A stretch of DNA of 64,000 nt from Pseudomonas sp. NFIX28 (lineage in GTDB: Bacteria; Pseudomonadota; Gammaproteobacteria; Pseudomonadales; Pseudomonadaceae), in NCBI RefSeq assembly GCF_900107395.1, contig NZ_FNPW01000007.1, positions 1 to 64,000 of the forward strand. Reading direction: 5' to 3'. Below are positions 48,847 through 56,012 of this stretch, piece after piece. A program made the position numbers and the translations under genes. The number at the start of each line of letters is the position of its first letter. Within the stretch, counting starts at the first letter, position 1. The notes under the pieces were generated by a model that saw nothing but the letters and a program-made list of their open reading frames with translations, ran no database searches and was not told where the DNA came from.

Positions 48847-49364
48847 GGCGTAAGCCGCACCACGAACACATTCCCCGAAGCTGAACCATCGCCTCCACGG
48901 ACAGTGGAGGTTGTGGGGCTCCGCTCTCGATAGTGGTTAACCAGCCATGTTTAGAGAGCCAGGTACGCCAACCTCCATCCCACTACACTCCGTTGTTCTT
49001 TTTAGTCCAGGTGAATGGCAATGCCATCGGCGGGGCATCTCCCTGCCGGAGACTGCACGCCTGATGAGCATTTTCCTGCGGCAATGATGCCCCATGCCCA
49101 CCCAAACCAAGCTCAAGCCGCTTCCAGCCCCCCCCCCCCTTTGCACCGAACAATGAGAGTAACGGCAGCGCCCTTCTCCATTTGAAAGAGCACATCTCCC
49201 CCCTTCACCCCCACCCAATGCCTAATCAAAGACAGCGCCTCATCGGCAATGCAGAAAGAGGGATACCAGGAGCGACGCACCGCAAAAAACAATCGCAAGC
49301 CTCGCTTTCGATGCCCACCACGAGCTGGACCTAATTTGTGAGCGCTCTGCATGAATCCAAGACA
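48847..49364. other. Intergenic region with a 12-C tract
   Basis: No convincing gene is seen. A run of 12 C lies at 49128-49139. Open frames across it, such as 49113-49352 on the minus strand, are short and depend on the homopolymer. An imperfect inverted repeat (CTCCACGGACAGTGGAG) after the usher, at about 48893-48909, may act in termination. Confidence 0.4.
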
Positions 49365-49369
49365 ACAAA

Positions 49370-49396
49370 AAAAGGCCCACCTTTCGGTGAGCCTTT
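49370..49396 (-). terminator. Original terminator downstream of tRNA-Val fragment
   Basis: On the minus strand AAGGCTCACC, GAAA loop, GGTGGGCCTT, then a T-run. It lies outside the left end of the element and is probably the ancestral terminator of the tRNA-Val gene. Confidence 0.7.
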
Positions 49397-49400
49397 CTAG

Positions 49401-49472
49401 ACCGCCCAGCAGAGCGGATTTTGTTTGGTAGGCGCGATTGGACTCGAACCAACGACCCCCACCATGTCAAGG
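49401..49472. repeat. Left att repeat with tRNA-Val 3' fragment
   Basis: All 72 bp match 55728-55799. The copy contains the tRNA-Val 3' end from CCA to the anticodon-stem 5' side and 25 bp beyond. Identity ends at CAAGG, after which the sequence differs and does not rebuild a tRNA, so this is the displaced half of the integration site. Confidence 0.9.
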
Positions 49473-49547
49473 ACCACTGTGCTAAGCACCAAGCCATATG
49501 GCTCAAGGCCCTAAGAGAACGCCCATTCACACTATGAGGCGTCAACA

Positions 49548-50506
49548 ATGGCTAATATCCGCTCACTACCGTCAGGGAACTGGAATGCTCAGGTACGATT
49601 GAAAGGAAAACCTGCTCAATCTAAAACCTTTCCTACACAAGCGTTGGCCCAAGCATGGGCTGACCAGCTTGAAGCCGTCACCAAGGACCACCAAACCCAC
49701 ACGATTTACACATTGGGCATGACCTACTGTGAAACCTTGCTCAAGGGTAAGGGTAGCTATGACCATGCAATCAAGATCGTTAACCAGCTCTTTGCTGTGT
49801 TCCCTCAGTCAATCCATGACATCACCCCTCAGCTGGTCAATGACTTCAAGCTGAAGCGTCTACAGACGGTCAAGCCTGCTACCTGTCGCATACAGCTAGC
49901 GTTCATGTCTCGTTTCTTCAGGTTTGCTAAACGTGGCCTGCTTATCGACATTCCCAATCCCGTAAGTGACATAGCCCTGCCCAAGCCAGACAAATCGAGT
50001 GACAAGGTAATCAGTGCTGGCGAGCTAAAACAATTGCTCAACAAGCTCTCCCCCACCATGGCACTTATATAGTGGAACTTGCCTATGAAACAGCTATGAG
50101 ACGTTCTGAGATACTCAAGCTCACAGTTAATTGCCTGCACCTAGAAGAACGTATTGCGGATGTGATTGATGGAAAGAACGGCACTAGGTCTGTGCCCTTA
50201 ACCCTCCGTGCTGTAGAGCTACTGAAAGAAGCACAGAGATTGGCTGTAGCACAGCGCATACAGCGAGGACTCTTGTTCACTGTAACGCCCCATAGCGTCT
50301 CTCAGGCTGTTAGGAAGGCACGCATCAAGGCGAACCTAGACAGTAGCGTTAGGCTTCATCAATTACGGCATACCAGAATCACGAACGTAGCCAAGAAAGG
50401 GTTTAACAACGCTCAAATAATGATTGTGTCAGGCCACCGGGATACAAGGTCTGTCGCTAGATACTCACATTTGAATGCCAAGGACGTGCTTCATCTGATT
50501 GACTAA
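49548..50506 (+). pseudogene. Tyrosine integrase, frameshifted
   Basis: The first frame (49548-50072, 174 residues) has an arm-type N-terminus (MANIRSLPSGNWNAQVRLKGK) and a core-binding domain and ends MALI then stop. The second (50072-50506, 144 residues) starts VELAYETAMRRSEIL and contains catalytic Arg, HQLRHTR (HxxR), GHRDTRSVARY (His and Tyr). Removing one TA from TATATA at the joint restores a continuous 318-residue integrase. The gene is therefore disabled, unless a programmed shift or a sequencing error is involved. Confidence 0.85.
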
Positions 50507-50852
50507 CCCCCTGTAAGCTCACTGGTGAGGCGACAGTTCAGAACCCTCACCAGCTATATATAACAATTCAATCCTCCCTATACGAGCCTGTAGGGCGTGA
50601 CAGAAAGCATTGATAGTAGGTAATGAGATGGGCACCTTCAAGAATTAAACTTAGAAAATATTTTTATACTTCTTTGTAGGCCTTTCCTAAAAATCTAGGT
50701 ATATATAAGTATGAGATAAACTTCCCACCCCTACTAATCCACCCTATAACCATGTAGGACGCATTCACGCGCCCACAAATCGGACACCACATATCTCATG
50801 GGGGATATAGGGGGCAGCCGCACCATATTAACAATAACCATAGGTAGTAATA
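50507..50852. other. Control region between integrase and element operon
   Basis: A 9-bp inverted repeat (CTGGTGAGG at 50522-50530 with CCTCACCAG at 50545-50553) follows the integrase and may end its transcript. The remainder is AT-rich and should carry the promoter of the rightward operon starting at 50853. No gene is seen. Confidence 0.5.
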
Positions 50853-51122
50853 ATGAGTATCACACTAGAAGAAATTGTAGCACTCCAACATCAGCAACTT
50901 AACACACTCTCTCGAAAAATCGTTTATTTGATGATGAGAAACCAAGTCAATCAAGAAGGGTGGTCCACTATCTCAAGCATGGATTTCTGCAAAGCAACGG
51001 CACTCTCTCGACGCTCTGTAGAATCCATTGTAAAGCACCTTACCAAGACAGCAATGGTAGAGCGTCGCAAGTCAGGCACTCAACACTCCTCTCCATATCA
51101 ATATCGTGTAATTAATCCCTAA
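50853..51122 (+). CDS. Winged-helix-like protein of the element
   Basis: An 89-residue protein with helical segments and a winged-helix pattern: LNTLSRKIVYLMM, MDFCKATALSRRSVESIVKHLTKTAMVERR, then a basic wing (KSGTQHSSPYQYRV). A DNA-binding regulator or replication-start role is inferred. It is first in the element operon. Confidence 0.6.
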   Translation: MSITLEEIVALQHQQLNTLSRKIVYLMMRNQVNQEGWSTISSMDFCKATALSRRSVESIVKHLTKTAMVERRKSGTQHSSPYQYRVINP

Positions 51123-51139
51123 TCCTAAGGAAGAAAACA

Positions 51140-51577
51140 ATGAAAACTCTAAACCGTAATGATCTTATAGAACTATCACAAGCCACTGGTCGCTCCATTT
51201 ACGAAGTAATGCAGATTGCCCAGCAATCAGGCTGGAATTATTCAGAGGCTACAGAACCTGCTAAACGCTTGCGTGGCCTTGATAATGCTGCTGACGCTTA
51301 CACCATGATGAAACAGGTTAAGGAACAAACTCTCTCCAACCTGTATCAGAATGATCCGCTGATTCGTGAAAGCATCAATGCTCACTCAGCAATTGAACAA
51401 GCACGCACTAGTCAAGAAACAAGCAAACCCACCAATCTAATCTATGACGAGCATGGGAATTTCAAAGGACTTAAGAAAAGCGTTATCAATGGTATACACG
51501 CCACTGGCAAGCATCAAACCGACGCAATGAAAGCAATCAAGGCGGATATCTACAAACGATTTGGAGTGGACGAATGA
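51140..51577 (+). CDS. Hypothetical element protein
   Basis: A 145-residue soluble protein with AAGGAAG before its ATG. The N-terminus (LIELSQATGRSIYEVMQIAQQSGW) looks helical and may be an HTH-like unit. The C-terminus (GNFKGLKKSVINGIHATGKHQTDAMKAIKADIYKRFGV) is basic. No family is recognised. It overlaps the next gene by 4 bp. Confidence 0.55.
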   Translation: MKTLNRNDLIELSQATGRSIYEVMQIAQQSGWNYSEATEPAKRLRGLDNAADAYTMMKQVKEQTLSNLYQNDPLIRESINAHSAIEQARTSQETSKPTNLIYDEHGNFKGLKKSVINGIHATGKHQTDAMKAIKADIYKRFGVDE

Positions 51578-51858
51578 CTGCGCACTATATGTCTGATGGA
51601 GAGCGTCAGTATCTTGAGAAGCGTAAAGCTGAATCAGCAGCCCTGGCTCTCCTCATTGAAACCAAGAACAGCAGATTGGTAGGAGATGTTAAGACTTACA
51701 AGGGCATTAACTATCAGATGGAACCAAGGGGCACATACGTATGCCTTAATCTTCCGTCTCTTAGCGGGCTAGAAGGCTCATTCACTTCTGCCTTTGCTCT
51801 ACATAAGATCATCGACGACATGGAAAGACTGAAGAAGCTTCCTAAAATAGGGAAGTGA
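51574..51858 (+). CDS. Hypothetical element protein
   Basis: A 94-residue protein coupled to the previous gene by an ATGA overlap and to the next by a GTGA overlap. The C-terminal half looks like a small alpha/beta unit (DVKTYKGINYQMEPRGTYVCLN, then a helix FALHKIIDDMERLKKL). No family is recognised. Confidence 0.55.
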   Translation: MTAHYMSDGERQYLEKRKAESAALALLIETKNSRLVGDVKTYKGINYQMEPRGTYVCLNLPSLSGLEGSFTSAFALHKIIDDMERLKKLPKIGK

Positions 51859-51965
51859 AACTACTCATTAGCTGGCTGACTACAGCCTTCATCGTATACG
51901 CCTTATGTCTAACCTTACTAACACTCGCCAAACTAGTCATTAGCGCCATCTCCTACATCATTTAA
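51855..51965 (+). CDS. 36-residue single-TM peptide
   Basis: The frame starts with a GTG overlapping the previous stop (GTGA) and encodes a 36-residue peptide that is almost entirely hydrophobic (MKLLISWLTTAFIVYALCL...). It would span the membrane once. It is probably made by coupled translation and could be a toxin-like, holin-like or membrane-anchor peptide. Only the coupling and composition support it. Confidence 0.5.
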   Translation: MKLLISWLTTAFIVYALCLTLLTLAKLVISAISYII

Positions 51966-51977
51966 TAAGGAATAAAT

Positions 51978-52205
51978 ATGGCTTCAGATGAAGACTTTAT
52001 TCTAGTACCCAACCTCATTCCCAACACACGATTTTTGAGACCTATAGCCATCAAACGATGGATAGCAAAAGAACTGGTAGCAGCAAAAGGCAACAGCCAG
52101 GCCATTTATAAACTTTCATTACAATACAGGGTTCCTCTCCAGGCCGCTAGCTATATATCCAACTTGGAGCTAGCAGAGATAGAACGGTCAATCAAATACA
52201 AATAA
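51978..52205 (+). CDS. Hypothetical small element protein
   Basis: A 75-residue protein with AAGGAAT before the ATG and 7 bp from the next gene. It has a polar N-terminus and a helical C-terminal half (KRWIAKELVAAKGNSQAIYKLSLQY). No family is recognised; a small DNA- or partner-binding role is possible. Confidence 0.5.
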   Translation: MASDEDFILVPNLIPNTRFLRPIAIKRWIAKELVAAKGNSQAIYKLSLQYRVPLQAASYISNLELAEIERSIKYK

Positions 52206-52212
52206 GGACATT

Positions 52213-53667
52213 ATGAATCCTAAGACAATATTTATAGCAGAGTCCCTTCCTGGAAGTGGAAAATCTACAAAGTTTATTGAGGCGCTACCTACACTGATGC
52301 ACACCAGCAAGATTGTGTATGCAATGCCTACGAACGCTCTTATTAGAGAGCTTGAACTGAATATAAAAATCAACGCTGGCATCTCACCTATAGTCATCAC
52401 ATCTGAGACTGTGGATCATGTGACAGCACACCTTGAAAAGGTCCTAGCTGCAAATAAACAACCATTGATTATGGTTACTCATGAGGCGCTAAGACTTGTA
52501 GACCCTCGCCTCCTTGAAGGCTGGGAGCTTGTAGTGGATGAGGTGCCTAGCGTCTCAGACTGTAAGACACACCCATTTGATAGCACCAGCTATCTCGGGA
52601 GTCTTGCCAACTACCTGACTATTGGACCTGACAAGAAAGCCTCACTGAATCCTGAACACATTGCCTTGGTCGAAACCATGATTAGGGCTAAGGACACCAG
52701 CGCTCTCAGCAAGCCCGCTCTTGAAGTGCTTCAAGCTATGCTCACACCTAAGTGTAGCGTTGAGGTAGAAGCACAGAGCACCAAGGGTAAGCGCTTGGTA
52801 CGCATCGTAAGCTATAGAGATTTCCTACCAGCCTTCTCATACGCTAACAGTGTTCATGTCCTTGCTAACAACGTACAGGACACCCTCCTAGGGGTGCATG
52901 CCAAGTATCAAGGCTGGGAATTTGAACCATCTGAATTCACTCCCATGTTTGATGGATACGGCAAGCGTGTCGAGTTACATCCATTTCTAACTGGTCGCTA
53001 CTCCAAGACCCAAAGCATGATGCAACGCAATGGTGATAGTGCAGAAGCCTGGGACGATGAAGTACAGCTAGCAGCGTGGTTGCGTGGTGTTATAGCGATG
53101 ATTGGAGATGAAGAAAGCTTAGCCTTTATGCATGAATGGGTTAAGTTCAAATTCGATGCTAACGTAACTAAACTCCCAATAGATAGCAGAGGCATTAACG
53201 GTTATCAAGATAGACGAATTGCTATCTGCCTTCAGCATGGCAATGTGAGCCCTGATATTGCGCTTAGCTTACATACCTTAAGCGAGATGCTAGGAGTACC
53301 TGTAGCAGAGATCAGAAAAGCAATTGAGTTTGAACGCTTTTATGAAAGCACACTACAGGCTATTGCTCGCACCTCTTTGAGAGACAGAGACAATCTAGAG
53401 CCTGTCACCTTATTCGTTCAGAATATGGATATGGCTAAATACCTCCAAGGAATGCTTGGCCGCTTAGCAATAATCAGCACCGAGTTGCTAATGACTCCTT
53501 GGGAGAAACAGCAATCTGAAAAGAAGAAAGCTAAAGCTATCATTCAAGCAGAAGCAGTGAGTATGTTTCAATCTGAAGGCATTGACAGACAGACAATAGC
53601 TGCAAAGCTAAACATTCCCTATCATCAGGTTAGACGCTGGACTGCAAAGCTACAACGGGCTGTTTAA
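52213..53667 (+). CDS. DExH-like P-loop ATPase with C-terminal HTH
   Basis: A 484-residue protein. Walker A is ESLPGSGKST (residues 9-18), followed by a helicase Ia-like region (YAMPTNALIRELE) and Walker B LVVDEVPS (about residues 111-118), with V-P in place of the A-D/H of DEAD/DEAH helicases. The last 45 residues form an HTH-like unit (GIDRQTIAAKLNIPYHQVRRW). The layout fits an element replication helicase or origin-unwinding protein. The closest known family cannot be named from reading alone. Confidence 0.65.
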   Translation: MNPKTIFIAESLPGSGKSTKFIEALPTLMHTSKIVYAMPTNALIRELELNIKINAGISPIVITSETVDHVTAHLEKVLAANKQPLIMVTHEALRLVDPRLLEGWELVVDEVPSVSDCKTHPFDSTSYLGSLANYLTIGPDKKASLNPEHIALVETMIRAKDTSALSKPALEVLQAMLTPKCSVEVEAQSTKGKRLVRIVSYRDFLPAFSYANSVHVLANNVQDTLLGVHAKYQGWEFEPSEFTPMFDGYGKRVELHPFLTGRYSKTQSMMQRNGDSAEAWDDEVQLAAWLRGVIAMIGDEESLAFMHEWVKFKFDANVTKLPIDSRGINGYQDRRIAICLQHGNVSPDIALSLHTLSEMLGVPVAEIRKAIEFERFYESTLQAIARTSLRDRDNLEPVTLFVQNMDMAKYLQGMLGRLAIISTELLMTPWEKQQSEKKKAKAIIQAEAVSMFQSEGIDRQTIAAKLNIPYHQVRRWTAKLQRAV

Positions 53668-54020
53668 GGGCTGTTTAAATTGTGCAACGTCGTCATATTT
53701 TGTGCACTTTTCCTTAAAGACTCCTTAAGAGAAATTGCACAATTTGTATAGCTTACTAGGTATTCTCACCAAGATTTAACTAGCAAGGCACCTAGAACTC
53801 TAGATTACCACTCATGAGTTTAAAAGCAAAAGCAACGTCGGCACAGCCGACAAAGAGCACGCATTAAAAGAGAGAATCAAAAGCGGACTACCTACCAGTA
53901 TATTTGCTCTTGATCTTCTTTATTGCGTATGCCACTACGTGGCGTGCTCTTGCTTCTGCTGTCACGCAGTGACTCCTGCTGAAAGCCCATTACTCCCCTT
54001 TAATAAAACAAGAGAACACA
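53668..54020. other. Origin-like or operator region of the element
   Basis: This 353-bp gap holds GGGCTGTTTAA twice in tandem (spanning the ATPase stop), AAATTGTGCA (53677-53686) with its perfect inverse TGCACAATTT (53736-53745), a related ATTTTGTGCA (53697-53706), and two TCCTTAA copies. To the right are three hairpins with 3-base loops (53837-53851, 53931-53943, 53961-53973) and a 10-bp long-range inverted repeat (53853-53862 with 53942-53951). The pattern suits a replication origin with iterons or a structured RNA. No gene is seen. Confidence 0.5.
53677..53745. repeat. TTGTGCA repeat cluster
   Basis: Three copies of a TTGTGCA core lie within 69 bp, the first two direct and the third inverted, each in AT-rich surroundings. 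They directly follow the ATPase gene and may be binding sites for its HTH or for the first operon protein. Confidence 0.55.
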
Positions 54021-54362
54021 ATGGATATTACGGACAAACAAAAGAAAGATTACATTGAGACATTCTCCCATGCTGATCTAGCAGAAAAGCTAGGAGTCAG
54101 CCTTACAGCGCTAGACTCACAAGCAGAGTCCTTAGGATGGAAAGAAGAACATCGACTCTACTGGTTTGATAAGTCAGTGGAGATATTGAAGCAGGAACTA
54201 ATCAATGGAAATGTGTCAGCCGTTAAGGAGATGCTTAAGCTAACTGGCGTAACCAGACCAGTAGGTAGACCCCGCAAGCTAGATGTAGAACATCACATTG
54301 CGGTTGAAGCTAAGATTGCTGAAGAATGGGCCACTGACATTCGTAGAATGAGCGCTGTCTAA
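54021..54362 (+). CDS. HTH protein, possible small-terminase-like
   Basis: A 113-residue protein with an N-terminal HTH-like part (SHADLAEKLGVSLTALDSQAESLGWKEE), a helical centre and a basic PVGRPRK tail followed by an acidic helix. Small terminase subunits of some phages share this layout (HTH, helices, a GRP(K/R)K tail). In satellites a TerS gene is often the last gene. The assignment is tentative. Confidence 0.5.
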   Translation: MDITDKQKKDYIETFSHADLAEKLGVSLTALDSQAESLGWKEEHRLYWFDKSVEILKQELINGNVSAVKEMLKLTGVTRPVGRPRKLDVEHHIAVEAKIAEEWATDIRRMSAV

Positions 54363-54835
54363 TAGAATTATTTATTTATAGAGGTGAGAGGCATTGACTT
54401 CTAACACTAATGACCATGGTGAGCATTAGACGTAGCTAGGGCATAGTGAGCATTACGCTCGATTCTAGGAAATTCCTAGATGCCCCTTTGGGGTGCTCAA
54501 TGCGTTGCCACACTGGCCGTTCTTCACAGGGGCTTACGCCTGCTGTGCCTGATAGTTCAGCTACCAGTAACCTGCCCGACTTAACTATCCCAAGTCTGGA
54601 TATGGAACATACATTACGCCGTATGTAGCGGGCCTGTTTACAATCCACCGGCGCGGAACACTAAGCTTTTATGAGAGAACTACACCATTCAAGGTTCGCC
54701 CTAACACTACTCACATTGTGTCGCCCCCTTTAAGGGACATACGGTTGGTCAAGGTCGCAACTCACATTGCTATCTGACTAGGCCCGTTTGCCTGAACGCG
54801 CTTTATAGCTAACTACAGAATAAAAGTCAAGCCAC
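54363..54835. other. Non-coding 473-bp region in the element
   Basis: No convincing gene. It holds GTGAGCATTA twice (near 54418 and 54447), a CTAGGAA-A-TTCCTAG palindrome at about 54467-54481, a CCCC-TTT-GGGG hairpin at about 54483-54493, ACATAC/GTATGT around 54610, and ACTCACATTG twice. It could be a packaging, origin or regulatory segment. Confidence 0.4.
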
Positions 54836-55207
54836 CTAGGACACCCTAATTATCATAACCCATAATAAGAAGGGGACAATCACAACACCCCAACTGCACA
54901 TCAGTGCCTTTAGCTTAGGATTAGAAACTCTCCTAAAAACCTGAAATCCGACATACCAACAAATAACAGCAGGAAGCCACACTACGAAATTATAACCTTC
55001 TGTACCAACAACCACTGCTATTACACCTGCTATCGGAGAGATAAGATAACTCAAAATAGTCAGCAGTTGTTCTTGTGGAGGTAGCGTAGGTGGTGGATTA
55101 AGCCCTCCCTCACGAGCCAGCCTAATCAACGAAAATCTATCTGAGGCGCTCGCATGAAAAAAGGCGTTTACTATCAGAAATACAATGGCGCTACTAACTA
55201 TTTCCAT
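54836..55207 (-). CDS. Hypothetical membrane protein of the element
   Basis: A 123-residue protein with three to four hydrophobic segments (residues about 5-20, 45-68, 72-92, 102-121) and a polar stretch between the first and second. It is the only leftward gene of the element apart from the tRNA, so it is probably separately expressed cargo. No family is recognised. Confidence 0.5.
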   Translation of the reverse strand: MEIVSSAIVFLIVNAFFHASASDRFSLIRLAREGGLNPPPTLPPQEQLLTILSYLISPIAGVIAVVVGTEGYNFVVWLPAVICWYVGFQVFRRVSNPKLKALMCSWGVVIVPFLLWVMIIRVS

Positions 55208-55459
55208 GCCAAATCCATTAGCAATTACAGAAGGTTCAAAGGTTGGTTTGGATATGAATGGCTGTCAATAAAACACAATTTAATTTCTAGCAGAAATTCA
55301 GAAGGGGCATTGCATAAGAAGGAAGCCCCACCCCATACCCCCTGCCCTCCCCCTCGACCTGCTGACCTACAACCTCAAACCATAGACATAGCCGTGTCTG
55401 TAAAAATCAACACAGGGTTGGTCTGCTGGCGTTCATGCCGATAGGCGCTGAGGAATGCC

Positions 55460-55543
55460 GGCACGTAGCTCAGTTGGTTAGCTAGCCTGCCCTTGTGAGG
55501 CACGAACAATGGGCAAGGGAGTGAGCTTGCGAACGTACCACCA
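55460..55543 (+). other. tRNA-like sequence sharing the tRNA-Val 5' end
   Basis: The first 23 bases (GGCACGT to TTAG) equal the 5' end of the intact tRNA-Val on the opposite strand. The sequence can fold as acceptor GGCACGT/ACGTACC (six of seven pairs) with A-CCA following, an anticodon-like arm TGCC-CTTGTGA-GGCA (UGU in the anticodon position) and a T-arm-like GCAAG/CTTGC stem whose loop lacks TTCRA. It is 84 bases and not a standard tRNA. It may be a decayed tRNA or a mimic. Confidence 0.45.
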
Positions 55544-55594
55544 CCTAGACAAGAAAGTGCTCAGACCATACGTATCAAGAGGTTAGGGAGAGTC

Positions 55595-55679
55595 GTTCAC
55601 AATTGTTTGTGTGAACAGAGGCAAGGCATGAATGCACGTTCACATTGCCTTGTGTGAACGGAGCCTATAGTTTGTGAAC
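55595..55679. repeat. GTTCACA/TGTGAAC palindromes near right end
   Basis: Two 22-bp palindromes, each GTTCACA-N8-TGTGAAC (55595-55616 and 55638-55659), are followed by a single TGTGAAC (55673-55679), about 50 bp from the right att repeat. Such sites suit binding of the integrase arm domain or a directionality factor. A role as repressor operators is also possible. Confidence 0.6.
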
Positions 55680-55695
55680 GTTTTCTTAGGCAAAG

Positions 55696-55723
55696 AAAAA
55701 GGGGAACCCTTTCGGATTCCCCC
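55696..55723 (-). terminator. Element-supplied terminator for tRNA-Val
   Basis: On the minus strand GGGGAATCC, GAAA loop, GGGTTCCCC, then TTTTTC. It is inside the element and now ends the tRNA-Val transcript in place of the ancestral terminator at 49370-49396. Confidence 0.7.
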
Positions 55724-55727
55724 TCAC

Positions 55728-55799
55728 ACCGCCCAGCAGAGCGGATTTTGTTTGGTAGGCGCGATTGGACTCGAACCAACGACCCCCACCATGTCAAGG
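55728..55799. repeat. Right att repeat within tRNA-Val
   Basis: Identical over 72 bp to 49401-49472. It covers the tRNA-Val 3' half and 25 bp beyond the CCA end. The right copy is continuous with the intact 5' half of the tRNA. Confidence 0.9.
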
Positions 55800-55829
55800 T
55801 GGTGCTCTAACCAACTGAGCTACGTGCCT
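55753..55829 (-). tRNA. tRNA-Val(GAC)
   Basis: A 77-base cloverleaf with encoded CCA. The anticodon stem is CCACC/GGTGG with loop TTGACAT, giving GAC. The T-arm is GTTGG-TTCGAGT-CCAAT. The acceptor AGGCACG pairs with CGCGCCT except for one A-C mismatch at the fifth pair. The gene is the integration target of the element to its left. Confidence 0.93.
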
Positions 55830-56012
55830 GCTGTGAGGCGGCATTCTACGGAATTCCGGAGGGGTGTCAACACCTTTTTTGCAGCTAACTCTCTGAATAT
55901 GCGAATTTTTTATTTTCGGGCCCAGCAAGAAGATTTTTTGTTGGCTGGTAGGGGTTTTTCAACTCAGGTAGGATCGGCACAATCGTCAAGAATATTAAAC
56001 AGAGGTTGCAGG

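Larger units (their letters stand above)
49401..55799. mobile_element. Compact integrative element at tRNA-Val(GAC)
   Basis: A perfect 72-bp direct repeat (49401-49472 and 55728-55799) bounds the element. The right copy is part of the intact tRNA-Val; the left copy is only the 3' part. One unit is 6327 bp. Inside are a frameshifted tyrosine integrase adjacent to the left end, an operon of six small genes ending in a DExH-like ATPase, an origin-like region, a possible small-terminase-like gene, a membrane protein, and palindromes beside the right end. The genes are lower in GC than the chromosome. The layout suggests a phage satellite or cryptic integrative element. Confidence 0.85.

Noticed and set aside
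49113..49352. Minus-strand frame of 79 codons downstream of the usher
   Set aside because: It starts and ends in low-quality context, runs into the 12-C tract as a poly-Gly segment, and has no good ribosome-binding site.
55154..55444. Plus-strand frame of 96 codons in the element
   Set aside because: Antisense to the membrane protein over its first part, then low-complexity Pro-rich sequence.
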